From Psychrobacillus insolitus (GTDB taxonomy: Bacteria; Bacillota; Bacilli; Bacillales_A; Planococcaceae): DNA of 64,000 nt. This document shows, piece after piece, positions 36,433 to 46,939 of the stretch (positions are counted from its first letter, which is position 1; each line of letters starts with the position of its first letter). The position numbers and the translations under genes are program-made. Below the pieces are notes generated by a model. That model saw nothing but the letters and a program-made list of their open reading frames with translations. It was not told where the DNA came from and did not search any database. The DNA is taken from the NCBI RefSeq assembly GCF_003254155.1, contig NZ_QKZI01000001.1, forward strand, positions 248,001-312,000. Direction: 5' to 3'.

Positions 36433-37761
36433 GTGAAAATGTCTCGTTTCGTTTTATCTGTTTGTTTAGTTCTAATATCTTTTGCGCTAATGATTCCAGA
36501 ATCTGCGGCACAATCAAACATAGTGTATAAAATACCTGTTTATCAAGAAGTTGAAAAAGGATTATATGCTTTTTTAAAAAGGTCGATTGGTGATGCTGAA
36601 GAAGCTGGAGCGGATGCTATTGTATTAGAAATTAATACACCTGGAGGTTTTGTAGACTCAGCAGAAGATATTGCCAATTTACTAGATTCTACTTCTCTTC
36701 GTAAAATTGCCTATATTAATTCCGAAGCTTTATCTGCGGGTGCATATTTAGCACTTCATACGGATGAAATTTATATGTCTCCAAGTGGAACTATCGGAGC
36801 GGCAGCTGTAATTGAAAGTAGTGGTAATACGGCTGGTGAAAAAGCAAATAGTGCGTGGAAAGCGAAAATGATTAATGCAGCTGAACTGACAGGAAAGGAC
36901 CCTATTTATGCGCAAGCGATGGCAGATGATACAGTGAATCTGCCAGAATATAGAGCGCCTGCCGGAAAATTATTAACGCTTTCTTCTTCCGAAGCATTGA
37001 AAGTTGGTTATTCTGAAGGAACAGTTTCGTCATTTGGGGAATTACTGGAAATGGCCAATCTGGCAAATGCAAAAGTAGTAGAGTCAGAAGAAACTTTTAT
37101 GGAATCGCTTGCACGTTTTATAACGAATCCTATAATTGTTCCGATTTTATTGTCTGTTGCGAGTCTTGGGTTAATAATTGAGTTATACTCTCCGGGGTTT
37201 GGTGTTGCCGGGACAATGGGACTGATCTCGCTTGTTTTATTTTTCTTTGGTCACTTAGTGGCAGGACTTGCTGGTTATGAAACGATCATTCTTTTTGTAA
37301 TTGGTATATTGCTAATCGTGGCAGAATTCTTTTTACCATTTGGAATCAGTGGTATATTAGGAGCAGGGGCTATTGTTTTAAGTATTATATTAGCTGGTGG
37401 TAATGTAACACAAATGAGTATTGCGGTGCTCATTGCATTAACAGTAACTATAGTAGGAATGGTGATTATCATGAAGTTCTTTGGAAAAGAACTAAGAGTA
37501 TTTAACAAAATGATTTTGTCTGATGCAACATCAACAGACAAAGGGTATGTTTCTAATGAAAATCGAACAGATTTAATTGGAAAAGTAGCTATAACAATGA
37601 CGCCTCTTAGACCTGCCGGCACTATACGTATGGATAACGAGAGAATCGATGCTGTTTCTGATGGAAGCTATATTGATAAAGGCAAACGTGTTAAGATTAT
37701 TAAAGTTGAAGGTTCTCGAATTGTAGTTAGAGAAGTTATTGAAGGGGAGGAAACAAAATGA
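36433..37761 (+). CDS. yqeZ: NfeD family membrane protein with ClpP-like domain (YqeZ)
   Basis: 442 residues. Signal peptide (about 1-26, ends SAA-Q), an extracytoplasmic ClpP-class serine protease domain ([45 protein letters not shown] with the likely nucleophile Ser), several membrane helices (about 235-350) and a C-terminal NfeD OB-fold. Long NfeD proteins pair with flotillins in membrane microdomains; floA is the next gene and overlaps by 4 nt. GTG 36433 fits AAGGAGG; the second methionine at 36439 is also possible. Similar to B. subtilis yqeZ, reported to help against sublancin. Confidence 0.88.
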   Translation: MKMSRFVLSVCLVLISFALMIPESAAQSNIVYKIPVYQEVEKGLYAFLKRSIGDAEEAGADAIVLEINTPGGFVDSAEDIANLLDSTSLRKIAYINSEALSAGAYLALHTDEIYMSPSGTIGAAAVIESSGNTAGEKANSAWKAKMINAAELTGKDPIYAQAMADDTVNLPEYRAPAGKLLTLSSSEALKVGYSEGTVSSFGELLEMANLANAKVVESEETFMESLARFITNPIIVPILLSVASLGLIIELYSPGFGVAGTMGLISLVLFFFGHLVAGLAGYETIILFVIGILLIVAEFFLPFGISGILGAGAIVLSIILAGGNVTQMSIAVLIALTVTIVGMVIIMKFFGKELRVFNKMILSDATSTDKGYVSNENRTDLIGKVAITMTPLRPAGTIRMDNERIDAVSDGSYIDKGKRVKIIKVEGSRIVVREVIEGEETK

Positions 37762-38759
37762 TTACAGGATCGGCAATTACTTTAATCGTAATTATAGTAT
37801 TGGCATTTATCGTGTTAGCGGTATTTTTTACATTTTTTCCGATTGCATTATGGATTTCAGCACTAGCAGCAGGAGTTAAAATAAGTATTTTCACGTTAGT
37901 AGGGATGAGGTTACGTCGCGTTATACCGTCACGTATCGTAAATCCACTTATTAAAGCACATAAGGCAGGATTAGCTGCTGTTACAATTAATCAGTTAGAA
38001 AGCCATTATTTAGCTGGTGGTAATGTTGACCGTGTTGTAAATGCGTTAATCGCGGCACACCGTGCGAATATCGATCTTACATTCGAACGAGCAGCAGCTA
38101 TTGATTTAGCGGGGCGTGACGTATTAGAAGCAGTTCAGATGTCTGTTAACCCTAAAGTAATTGAAACACCATTTATCGCAGGTGTTGCGATGAACGGGAT
38201 TGAAGTAAAAGCAAAAGCACGTATTACAGTTCGTGCAAACATTGACCGTTTAGTCGGTGGTGCAGGGGAAGAAACAATCGTAGCACGTGTTGGTGAAGGA
38301 ATTATCTCAACAATTGGTTCTAGTACTAGTCATGAACGAGTTCTTGAAAATCCCGATTTAATCTCTCAAACTGTGTTAGCTAAGGGACTCGATTCAGGTA
38401 CTGCTTTTGAAATTCTATCGATTGATATCGCGGACGTTGATATAGGTAAAAACATTGGTGCCGAACTTCAAACAGAACAAGCGGAAGCAGATAAGAAAAT
38501 TGCTCAAGCAAAAGCAGAAGAACGTCGTGCAATGGCTGTTGCTTCTGAACAAGAAATGAAAGCGAAAGTTGTAGAGATGCGCTCTAAAGTAGTAGAAGCG
38601 GAAGCTGCAGTTCCTTTAGCGATGGCAGAAGCGCTTCGTGAAGGAAATATGGGTGTAATGGATTACATGAATTACAATAATATTAAAGCGGATACTAGTA
38701 TGAGAGACTCTATTAGTAAAGTGGGCGGAGATAAACCTTCTACTGATGAGCTAAAATAA
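37758..38759 (+). CDS. floA: flotillin-like protein FloA
   Basis: 333-residue membrane-microdomain scaffold of the UPF0365 type. An N-terminal hydrophobic hairpin (about 5-45), SPFH-like domain, then an Ala/Glu-rich coiled coil ([20 protein letters not shown], about 235-290). Start overlaps yqeZ. Acts with NfeD in membrane organisation and signalling by family knowledge. Confidence 0.95.
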   Translation: MITGSAITLIVIIVLAFIVLAVFFTFFPIALWISALAAGVKISIFTLVGMRLRRVIPSRIVNPLIKAHKAGLAAVTINQLESHYLAGGNVDRVVNALIAAHRANIDLTFERAAAIDLAGRDVLEAVQMSVNPKVIETPFIAGVAMNGIEVKAKARITVRANIDRLVGGAGEETIVARVGEGIISTIGSSTSHERVLENPDLISQTVLAKGLDSGTAFEILSIDIADVDIGKNIGAELQTEQAEADKKIAQAKAEERRAMAVASEQEMKAKVVEMRSKVVEAEAAVPLAMAEALREGNMGVMDYMNYNNIKADTSMRDSISKVGGDKPSTDELK

Positions 38760-38783
38760 TATAGCGGAAAGGAGGTTTTCTCC

Positions 38784-39215
38784 TTGGAAGGTCTTATTCC
38801 AGTAATCATCTTAATGATTATTAGTGCTTTATTTAAAAATAAAAAGTCGAGCGAAAAAGAACCGGCAAATAAAAGAACAAACTCAGCGCCTCAGCCTAAA
38901 CCAGTTTCCCAAAATCCTTTTAAAGATTTAGCTGATTTTGCCAAAGAGTTTACAAAAGACCAACAAATGAAGATGAAAGAAGTTCCTCCAGTTGTGAAGG
39001 ACATTCCAGTTGTCCAAGAAAAAATGGAACGATCACAAAAAAGAGATCAAGGAGTGTCAAGAGGCACTGGTCGTTTATCTGTTTTTCAAGAAAAAAATCC
39101 TGAGCGTCAAGCAGCTAAACCACTTGTAAATAGCGTAATACCTAGTTCGAAGGAAGAACTAATAAAATCGATTATTTTTGCAGAAGTATTAGCGCCTCCA
39201 AAATCGAAAAGATAA
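38784..39215 (+). CDS. hypothetical protein downstream of floA, membrane-anchored
   Basis: 143 residues from TTG 38784 (SD AAAGGAGG). A short N-terminal hydrophobic segment (LIPVIILMIISALF, residues 3-16) then a basic, Lys/Pro/Gln-rich hydrophilic region with no recognised domain. It occupies the place of B. subtilis yqfB, but I see no clear sequence resemblance. Its position after nfeD-floA suggests a role near the membrane; function unknown. A strong hairpin follows. Confidence 0.65.
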   Translation: MEGLIPVIILMIISALFKNKKSSEKEPANKRTNSAPQPKPVSQNPFKDLADFAKEFTKDQQMKMKEVPPVVKDIPVVQEKMERSQKRDQGVSRGTGRLSVFQEKNPERQAAKPLVNSVIPSSKEELIKSIIFAEVLAPPKSKR

Positions 39216-39220
39216 CTCAT

Positions 39221-39266
39221 GAACACCCCTTTACATGCATAAAGTCATGTAAAGGGGTGTTTTTTT
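39221..39266 (+). promoter_or_regulatory. terminator-like hairpin that contains the yqfC ribosome-binding site
   Basis: Arms AACACCCCTTTACATG (39221-39236) and CATGTAAAGGGGTGTT (39246-39261) are perfectly complementary with loop CATAAAGT... and a following T run. The 3' arm holds AAAGGGGTG (39251-39259), the only SD for the TTG start at 39265, and the T run merges into that start codon. It can serve as terminator for the upstream operon and as a block to yqfC translation. Confidence 0.75.
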
Positions 39267-39504
39267 GCAAAAGCTATTTCCACTCCACGCGAGTATCTTA
39301 ATCGATAATTTTAGTGAAATTATTTTGGATAATGACATGACGATTCTTCGTTTAAATGAAAACTTGGTTGAATGCTCTTACACGGATTTCACATTGGAAG
39401 TTAGTGCAAATTCTATTTTGATTAAGTCGCTAACAACCGAACAAATTTGTATTCAGGTGAGTGATTTACACTACATGAAATTGCAGAAGAAAGTGAAAAG
39501 CTGA
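39265..39504 (+). CDS. yqfC: sporulation protein YqfC
   Basis: 79 residues, no signal peptide. The YabP/YqfC-like fold is suggested by alternating beta-type strands (ITL-like MTILRLNENLVECSYTDF, LEVSANSILIKSL, CIQVSDLHYMKL). Similarity to B. subtilis YqfC is low by eye; the call rests mainly on position directly before yqfD, with a 1-nt overlap, as in other spore-formers where both are mother-cell genes. TTG start with SD inside a hairpin arm. Confidence 0.65.
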   Translation: MQKLFPLHASILIDNFSEIILDNDMTILRLNENLVECSYTDFTLEVSANSILIKSLTTEQICIQVSDLHYMKLQKKVKS

Positions 39505-40610
39505 TGCAACAAACTATTCAAATAAGAATTTCAGTAAAAACCGATCAGTTTTTATTGTTTCAAAGATTACTCGCGGTTAATATTCACGTATTTCAAGTGT
39601 ATAGTACAGAAAAATATATTTACTTTTCTATTCGGAAAAAAGATTTATCAGCTTTTCGAAAAGTAAGAAGGAAATTGAAGTTAAAAGTCATGATGATCGA
39701 TCAAAAAGCAAAGGGAATCATAGATATCCGCTCTATTACTATAGTCGGCGTCTTGCTTTTTCTTTGTATTCCAGTAATTCTTGCGCAGTTTATTTGGTCT
39801 ATTCAAATTGACACTAGTTCACCAGAGACGAATATCCTCTTACTAGAAGAATTAAAAGAAATGGATATCCGCCAAAATATTCAATCAAGAAAATTGCCAT
39901 CTGAACAAATAATAAGGCAAAAGTTATTGACCGAGTACAAAGAGTATTCTTGGGTCCATTTTACAAGATCTGGATCTAAATTAATCGTTTCACCAATGCT
40001 AGCACCTGTTCAAGAAGACACGGTCATAAAAGACTTACCTCCCACTAATTTAATAGCGAAAAGAAGTGGAGTAATAACTGACTTTGAACTAGTTAAAGGT
40101 GAAAGAGCAGTTCAAAAAAATGTTTCTGTTGAAAAAGGAGATAGGCTTGTTAATGGATTTGTTACGCAAGGGAAGAAACAAATCCTTACAAGTGCAGAAG
40201 GAAAGGTGTTTGCTAGTTACTGGATTGAACTTGAATTTGAACTACCTAAAGAATTGAAACTAACGCAACCGAGTAAAAAAGAGTTAATTGTTCAACAAAA
40301 GACAGAGAAAAAACCAGTCTTTTGGAAAGGAATTGTCCTTCCAAAGCTGATTTCAACGTATTTAGAGGCAGGATATATTCAGAGAGAGGAGGAAAAAACG
40401 GTCATTTTAAATGAACAATCAGTTGAAACGTTAGTACTTCCTTTGCTATATCAAAAAATTGTGAATAATTTACCAACTGATACGCAGATATTAGAAGATA
40501 AAGTTTTACATGTATCCATCGAAAGTGATAAAGTGAAAGGGAAGATATTATTTCTGATTAATGAAAATATTGCAATACCACAAGTTATACCCCAAGGAGA
40601 CGAAGCATGA
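39504..40610 (+). CDS. yqfD: sporulation protein YqfD
   Basis: 368-residue membrane protein of the YqfD family. An N-terminal cytosolic domain (about 1-75), one membrane segment (about 76-97, SITIVGVLLFLCIPVILAQFIW), then a long extracytoplasmic part with LPTSQ-like and GVITDFELVKGERAVQKNVSVEKGDRLVNGFV, a conserved family core. Mother-cell expressed in B. subtilis; molecular role is not known. Overlaps phoH by 4 nt. Confidence 0.82.
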   Translation: MQQTIQIRISVKTDQFLLFQRLLAVNIHVFQVYSTEKYIYFSIRKKDLSAFRKVRRKLKLKVMMIDQKAKGIIDIRSITIVGVLLFLCIPVILAQFIWSIQIDTSSPETNILLLEELKEMDIRQNIQSRKLPSEQIIRQKLLTEYKEYSWVHFTRSGSKLIVSPMLAPVQEDTVIKDLPPTNLIAKRSGVITDFELVKGERAVQKNVSVEKGDRLVNGFVTQGKKQILTSAEGKVFASYWIELEFELPKELKLTQPSKKELIVQQKTEKKPVFWKGIVLPKLISTYLEAGYIQREEEKTVILNEQSVETLVLPLLYQKIVNNLPTDTQILEDKVLHVSIESDKVKGKILFLINENIAIPQVIPQGDEA

Positions 40611-41560
40611 GCGAACAAAAACTACTCGATATAAACTTGCAAGATCCAACAGAAGCAGTAATGCTACTGGGTATGTCTGACAAAAATTTAAAGCTTATTG
40701 AAGAGGAACTAAAGGTACAACTCATTACTAGAGGAGAATCTATTCGAATCGCTGGTGAAGAAGAAAACGTACTAGAAGCGAATAAATTAATGGAGCAGCT
40801 TCTAGCAGTTATCCGAAAAGGGATCAACATCAATCTGCGAGATGTCTCATCTGCAATTGAGATGAGTTTAAATGGTACAATCGAATATTTCTCTGGACTC
40901 TACGATGAAGAAATTGCAAGAAACGTAAAAGGAAAAGCTATTCGAGCAAAAACAATTGGGCAACGTGAATACATTCAAGGAATTAGGCATTCTGATTTAA
41001 CATTTGGAATAGGACCAGCTGGAACAGGTAAAACTTATTTAGCTGTTGTTATGGCTACACAGGCATTGAAAAATGCACATGTGAAAAAAATCATTTTAAC
41101 ACGTCCTGCGGTTGAAGCGGGAGAAAGTCTAGGGTTTCTACCCGGAGACTTAAAAGAGAAGGTAGACCCCTATTTACGTCCGTTATATGATGCGTTACAC
41201 GACGTGCTAGGTGCAGAACAGACGGATCGATTAATGGAAAGAGGAACGATTGAAATTGCACCACTTGCTTATATGAGAGGTAGAACACTCGATGATGCAT
41301 TTATTATATTAGATGAAGCTCAAAACACGACAAAAGCACAAATGAAAATGTTTTTAACACGTCTTGGATTTGGTTCGAAAATGGTCATTACTGGGGATAA
41401 AACTCAGATTGATTTACCAAGAGGTGCGGAATCTGGTTTAATTGTTACAGAGAAAATCTTGCAAAAAGTTTCCGGTATCCATTTTCAATATTTAGAGCAA
41501 GGGGATATCGTTCGTCATCCACTTGTAGCGAAAATTATACAAGCATACGAAGCGCAGTAG
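40607..41560 (+). CDS. phoH: PhoH family ATPase
   Basis: 317 residues. Walker A GPAGTGKTYLAV (about 138-149) and Walker B FIILDEAQNTTKAQMKMFLTR in part, with an N-terminal KH-like region. PhoH-like NTPases are linked to RNA metabolism and usually sit near ybeY, as here after an interrupting repeat region. B. subtilis name phoH/yqfE. The stop codon lies inside a terminator stem. Confidence 0.94.
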   Translation: MSEQKLLDINLQDPTEAVMLLGMSDKNLKLIEEELKVQLITRGESIRIAGEEENVLEANKLMEQLLAVIRKGININLRDVSSAIEMSLNGTIEYFSGLYDEEIARNVKGKAIRAKTIGQREYIQGIRHSDLTFGIGPAGTGKTYLAVVMATQALKNAHVKKIILTRPAVEAGESLGFLPGDLKEKVDPYLRPLYDALHDVLGAEQTDRLMERGTIEIAPLAYMRGRTLDDAFIILDEAQNTTKAQMKMFLTRLGFGSKMVITGDKTQIDLPRGAESGLIVTEKILQKVSGIHFQYLEQGDIVRHPLVAKIIQAYEAQ

Positions 41561-41588
41561 TCATATACTTGACTACTGCTTTTCTTAA
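41554..41588 (+). terminator. terminator overlapping phoH stop
   Basis: 10-bp perfect stem GCAGTAGTCA / TGACTACTGC with loop TATACT then TTTTCTT. Confidence 0.8.
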
Positions 41589-41699
41589 AAGATAAGAAAG
41601 TATAAGAATTTCCTCGATATGGAACACAGTAGGTGAGATTTTTTCTAAATCGCTCTGGACAGTTTTTTAGCTTACACTTTATCTTAAAAGAAAAACAAT

Positions 41700-41734
41700 G
41701 GCTTAAGAAAGTGACGCAGTCGCTTTCTTAAGCC
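41700..41734 (+). terminator. very stable hairpin, terminator-like
   Basis: 17-bp stem starting GGCTTAAGAAAGTGAC with loop GCA and one G-T pair, followed by ATTCCTCTTTTT. Confidence 0.6.
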
Positions 41735-41965
41735 ATTCCTCTTTTTAGTAATTGTGTAACTAATGACTGTCCGCCGCTCTCTAAGAATAACCGTAATCAT
41801 TGTGTAGAAGATTTTGTTAAGAAGAGAGGAGCCGCAAGTCTATCTAAAAAGGACGCCGAAGATGCAATTTCGGCTATCATGTCACGCCTTACTTGGATGA
41901 ATGCTTCTCCATTCTTTAGAGACATTCATAGACAGTGTCTTAATTTCTTGTTGTATCCTATGTAG
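41732..41965 (+). pseudogene. unstartable open frame, possible gene remnant
   Basis: 77 codons open between TAA at 41729-41731 and TAG at 41963-41965. The translation contains a well-mixed protein-like stretch (HCVEDFVKKRGAASLSKKD then AEDAISAIMSRLTWMNAS). There is no ATG, GTG or TTG before the middle of the frame and no SD. It may be a decayed gene; no family is recognised. Chance is possible for this length. Confidence 0.3.
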
Positions 41966-42124
41966 ACAAGAATTTCTTCTTTAAAAATAAGCGAGTATTA
42001 TACTGTAGAACAGAGGAGATAGCCTGAAATATCACCTTAAGGTGTTTGTCAATAGATAGAAGTTCTTTGTCAAATGACGTTGGTGAAGAACTTTAGTAGG
42101 CTATAATTTATTTATTTGTCACGG

Positions 42125-42172
42125 GACTGTCCAGAAAGTCAGTACAACTGATTTTCTGGACAGTCTTTTTTT
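42125..42172 (+). terminator. terminator hairpin inside family B element
   Basis: 19-bp stem from GACTGTCCAGAAAGTCAGT with loop ACA, one G-T pair, then seven T. The same hairpin with paired changes is at 54283-54329. Confidence 0.75.
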
Positions 42173-42232
42173 GTAATTTTTCAAATATTGTTTTCTCTAT
42201 CTAGTTGAACTTATGTTTCCTATATTCTCTTA

Positions 42233-42365
42233 GCTGATTTTCGTTCCGAGCGGCGACTCCAGTGGGATTAGCGTGACAGGTGAGACCCCACAGGAGCGCG
42301 GTTTTCGCGACGAGGAGGCTCACCGCACGCCCCACGGAAAGCGTCCGCTCGGAACGAAAATCAGC
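42233..42365. repeat. GC-rich 133-bp palindrome inside family B element
   Basis: Outer arms of 21 bp are perfectly complementary (GCTGATTTTCGTTCCGAGC.. at 42233 and its complement ending at 42365); inner arms GTGGG / CCCAC and GGTGAG / CTCACC extend the fold. The core GGCGACTCC ... GACGAGGAGGCT ... GGAAAGCGTCC resembles a repeat long seen in many Bacillaceae genomes. GC content is clearly above its surroundings. Confidence 0.8.
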
Positions 42366-42561
42366 GTGGATCAGGATTTTTTTATTTCACTAACGTCATA
42401 TATTGTACAACCTAGGTAGAAAGGGTTCTCCTCTTTTTCTCGTTTATCCTATTACCATAAGTTTCGTCCAAAGCGAACCGGCGACGTCCATATAGAAAAA
42501 GGGCGCTTCCGCTTTTCTAATGTTTAATTTGGGTCTATTTTTAACTTGTTACAAAATAAGG

Positions 42562-42567
42562 TATAAT
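42562..42567 (+). promoter_or_regulatory. -10 element of the pgpH operon
   Basis: TATAAT at 42562-42567, 33 bp before the GTG start. The -35 region is weak (TTTAAC near 42539, 17-bp spacing). Confidence 0.45.
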
Positions 42568-42599
42568 AATAGAATCAGTTATATGGGGGTTGAGATAGT

Positions 42600-44711
42600 G
42601 TGAAAACTTTTTTACTAAAATGGAGAGAATGGAGTAATCATAAATATCTGCCATTAGTAATCATCCTTATAACAGCAATTTGTATGTTTTTCTTAATCAT
42701 TGACAATGTAAAGGAAAAACAGTATGACATAAAACTATTTCAATTATCACCCGAAACAATCCGTTCCGTAAAAACAACGGAGGATACCGTTAAAACAAAA
42801 GAAGAACGAGAAAAAGTAGAAAAAAATGTTCTGCCGGTATATGAATTTCAAGAAGAAACAGCTGATAATCAGGCGGCTATCATTGGATCTATTTTTGATA
42901 ATGTTATTGCGGTCAAAGACAAGACAGTTCGAGAAGATGACACAGACGAAGCAAGTTTTAAATTGGATCAATTAAAAAAAGAAATGGTAATACTGACGGA
43001 AAATGCTTCTTATGTTCGGTTAAGTGATGAATCTTTAGCGGTGCTTTTAAATCAAACCTCTGAAACACTTAATCAATCAAAAGATATACTGATGACACTT
43101 GTGAGTTCATTACTAAGTGAACCTATTCTTACGGAAGATTTATCTGAAAAGAAAATGGAAATGCAACAAAAGATTGTGCAAAGATTTGATCATTCAGAGG
43201 ATTACATGAACGTTCTTTCATCAATTGCGCGGATGAGTATTGTGGAAACGGAACTGGAAAATGAAGTACTTACAAAACTTAGAATAGAACAAGCTATAGC
43301 AAGTGTAGAGCCTACTCGAATTCTACAAGGGCAAATACTCGTGCAAAAAGGAGAAATTATTGATCGTGAAGTGTATCGACAATTAGAATTACTAGGTATG
43401 CTAACGAATAAGACTTCATCTAAACCTATTATTGGTACTATGCTATTTGTTTTGTTAACGATGTGGGTAATATATGTGCAAACGACTATTCGTCTAGAAA
43501 AAACAATTGATCGTTCGAAAGCATTAATCGTAGTTTCATTTAGTTTAATCGTTTCTGTATTAATGATGAAAGTATTACAAATAGTTTCTAATAATTTCGA
43601 TGTATTAATTGGGTTTTTATTTCCAGCTGGAATGGTTTCGATGCTCGTATATATTTTAGTGAATGAACGAGCGGCTTTTATCGCAAGTTTTGTCTCAGCT
43701 GCATATGCTGGAATTGTTTTTCAAGAGGGCTATTCAACTGTGTTTCAAATGGAATTCTCTTTATATATACTTTTTGGAGGGATTGCAGGGATTTACGCAC
43801 TTCAACGATTGAATAACAATTCTCAAATACTTCGCTCAAGCTTGATCGTTTCGAGTGTAAACATATTATTTATTACATTTTATTTATTAATGACAAAAAC
43901 AACGTATGAATTTACAGATATCGGTTTTTATATTGGCGCGGCAGTTTTAGCAGGTATATTATCTGGAGCTTTAACAATTGGAATTTTACCATTTTTTGAA
44001 TCAACATTTGGTATTTTGTCGACAATGAGGCTAATTGAACTATCGAATCCTAATCATCCACTTTTAAAGAAAATATTAACGGAAACTCCAGGTACATATC
44101 ATCATAGTGTAATGGTTGCTAACTTAGCTGAAGCTGCATGTGAGGCAATAGGAGTAAACGGATTATTGGCTAGAGTTGGTTGTTATTATCATGACATCGG
44201 AAAAACGAATCGTCCTGAATTTTTTATTGAAAATCAAATGAATGGGTACAATCCACACGACAATTTACCTCCTGAGGCGAGTCGCGATATAATCATTGCA
44301 CATGCTGTTCAAGGAGCTAATATTTTAAGGAAAAATAAGATGCCAAAAGAAATTGTGGATATTGCGGAACAACATCACGGAACGAGCTTGTTAAAATTCT
44401 TTTACCATAAAGCGAAAGAACAGCATGATTCAGTGGATGAGGAAGAGTTCAGATATCCTGGCCCTAAACCACAAATGAAAGAAAATGCGATAATATCAGT
44501 GGCAGATAGTGTAGAGGCAGCTGTAAGAGCTATGAAAGAGCCTAGTGGAGAAAAAATCCATACAGTTATTCAGTCCATCATCAAAGACAAACTACAGGAT
44601 GGGCAATTTGATGAATGTGATTTATCACTTAAGGAAATAAAAAAGATGGAAGAAAGTTTTTGTACGACAATGAAGGGTGTTTATCATTCAAGGATTGAGT
44701 ATCCAAAATAA
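42600..44711 (+). CDS. pgpH: cyclic-di-AMP phosphodiesterase PgpH, 7TM-HD family
   Basis: 703 residues. A first membrane helix (about 17-37), a large extracytoplasmic 7TMR-HDED domain (about 40-270), seven membrane helices (about 280-470) and a cytosolic HD domain with GTYHHSVMVANLAE, CYYHDIGKTNRP (HD) and EQHHGTSL. Hydrolyses c-di-AMP to pApA in related species, affecting potassium and wall homeostasis. GTG start after TGGGGGTTGAG. First gene of pgpH-ybeY-dgkA-cdd-era-recO. Known as yqfF in B. subtilis. Confidence 0.94.
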   Translation: MKTFLLKWREWSNHKYLPLVIILITAICMFFLIIDNVKEKQYDIKLFQLSPETIRSVKTTEDTVKTKEEREKVEKNVLPVYEFQEETADNQAAIIGSIFDNVIAVKDKTVREDDTDEASFKLDQLKKEMVILTENASYVRLSDESLAVLLNQTSETLNQSKDILMTLVSSLLSEPILTEDLSEKKMEMQQKIVQRFDHSEDYMNVLSSIARMSIVETELENEVLTKLRIEQAIASVEPTRILQGQILVQKGEIIDREVYRQLELLGMLTNKTSSKPIIGTMLFVLLTMWVIYVQTTIRLEKTIDRSKALIVVSFSLIVSVLMMKVLQIVSNNFDVLIGFLFPAGMVSMLVYILVNERAAFIASFVSAAYAGIVFQEGYSTVFQMEFSLYILFGGIAGIYALQRLNNNSQILRSSLIVSSVNILFITFYLLMTKTTYEFTDIGFYIGAAVLAGILSGALTIGILPFFESTFGILSTMRLIELSNPNHPLLKKILTETPGTYHHSVMVANLAEAACEAIGVNGLLARVGCYYHDIGKTNRPEFFIENQMNGYNPHDNLPPEASRDIIIAHAVQGANILRKNKMPKEIVDIAEQHHGTSLLKFFYHKAKEQHDSVDEEEFRYPGPKPQMKENAIISVADSVEAAVRAMKEPSGEKIHTVIQSIIKDKLQDGQFDECDLSLKEIKKMEESFCTTMKGVYHSRIEYPK

Positions 44712-44731
44712 TAATAATGGGGGCAGTTACA

Positions 44732-45203
44732 ATGCTAGATATAGATTTAATGGATGAAACAAATACACTTACAACAGATTTAATGGAACTTGTAGAAAAA
44801 GTTTTACAATCTGCCGCTGTCCAACAATCAGTAAAAGAGGGTAGCGAGCTAAGTGTTAGCTTTGTTACTAATGATGCAATTCAAGAAATTAATAAAACAT
44901 ACCGTAATAAAGATGTGCCAACCGATGTTATTTCTTTTGCCATGGAAGAAATGGGAGAAGGAGAAATTAAAATTATTGCTGCTGATCTGCCTACGTTATT
45001 AGGAGATATTATCATCTCGGTAGAGCGTGCAAGTGAACAAGCTGAATCTTATGCTCATACATTTGAAAGAGAAGTTTGCTTTCTAGCAGTACATGGGTTT
45101 TTACACTTACTTGGGTATGATCATGGAACAGAAGCGCAAGAAAAAGAAATGTTTGGTCTGCAAGAGACTATACTACAAGCGTATGGTTTGAAACGTGAAG
45201 GCC

Positions 45204-45217
<14 letters not shown>
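44732..45217 (+). CDS. ybeY: endoribonuclease YbeY, rRNA maturation
   Basis: 161-residue zinc-dependent RNase for 16S rRNA 3' processing and ribosome quality control. HGFLHLLGYDH gives the HxxxHxxxxxH metal site (about residues 125-135), and NKTYRNKDVPTDVISFAM is the other family signature. ATG 44732 follows GGGGG by 8 nt; the longer in-frame ATG at 44717 has no SD. Overlaps dgkA by 14 nt. Confidence 0.94.
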
Positions 45218-46893
<1,676 letters not shown>

Positions 46894-46895
<2 letters not shown>

Positions 46896-46913
46896 GAAAA
46901 GCGAAAGCGCCTA
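46894..46913 (+). repeat. family A repeat end fragment between era and recO
   Basis: AAGAAAAGCGAAAGCGCCTA, the reverse complement of the family A right terminus, starts inside the era stop codon. Confidence 0.6.
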
Positions 46914-46939
46914 GTTAGTTAAGAAAGAAGGGAAGGCAA

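Larger units (their letters stand above)
41589..42060. other. long non-coding gap after phoH: hairpins and a 77-codon frame without a start
   Basis: Part of a 1039-bp gap (41561-42599) that splits the usual phoH-pgpH junction. It holds a palindrome with AAGATAAGAAAGTATAAG-like ends (about 41587-41695), a very stable hairpin at 41700-41734, and an open frame 41732-41962 on the plus strand with protein-like composition but no usable start. No intact gene is visible. Confidence 0.6.
42061..42412 (+). mobile_element. 352-bp MITE-like element, family B complete copy
   Basis: Left end AGTTCTTTGTCAAATGACG and the inverted right end (GGTTGTACAATATATGACG read on the minus strand) form 28-bp imperfect terminal inverted repeats sharing ATGACGTTGGTGAA. 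Flanks are TAGATAGA (42053-42060) and TAGGTAGA (42413-42420), a 7/8 match that looks like an 8-bp target duplication. The inside has a terminator hairpin (42125-42172) and a GC-rich long palindrome (42233-42365). No ORF of transposase size. Partial copies occur at 54215, 22534 and 9822. Confidence 0.6.

Noticed and set aside
39238-39245. CATAAAGT as a sigma-E -10 for yqfC
   Set aside because: No ATA box lies 16-18 bp upstream (the nearest is about 23 bp away), and the match lies in the loop of the hairpin, so it is left as unproven.
42000-42420. CRISPR array or tRNA cluster in the phoH-pgpH gap
   Set aside because: No regularly spaced direct repeats are present, and no tRNA-like fold with a TTCGANTC arm was found; the structure is explained by inverted repeats.
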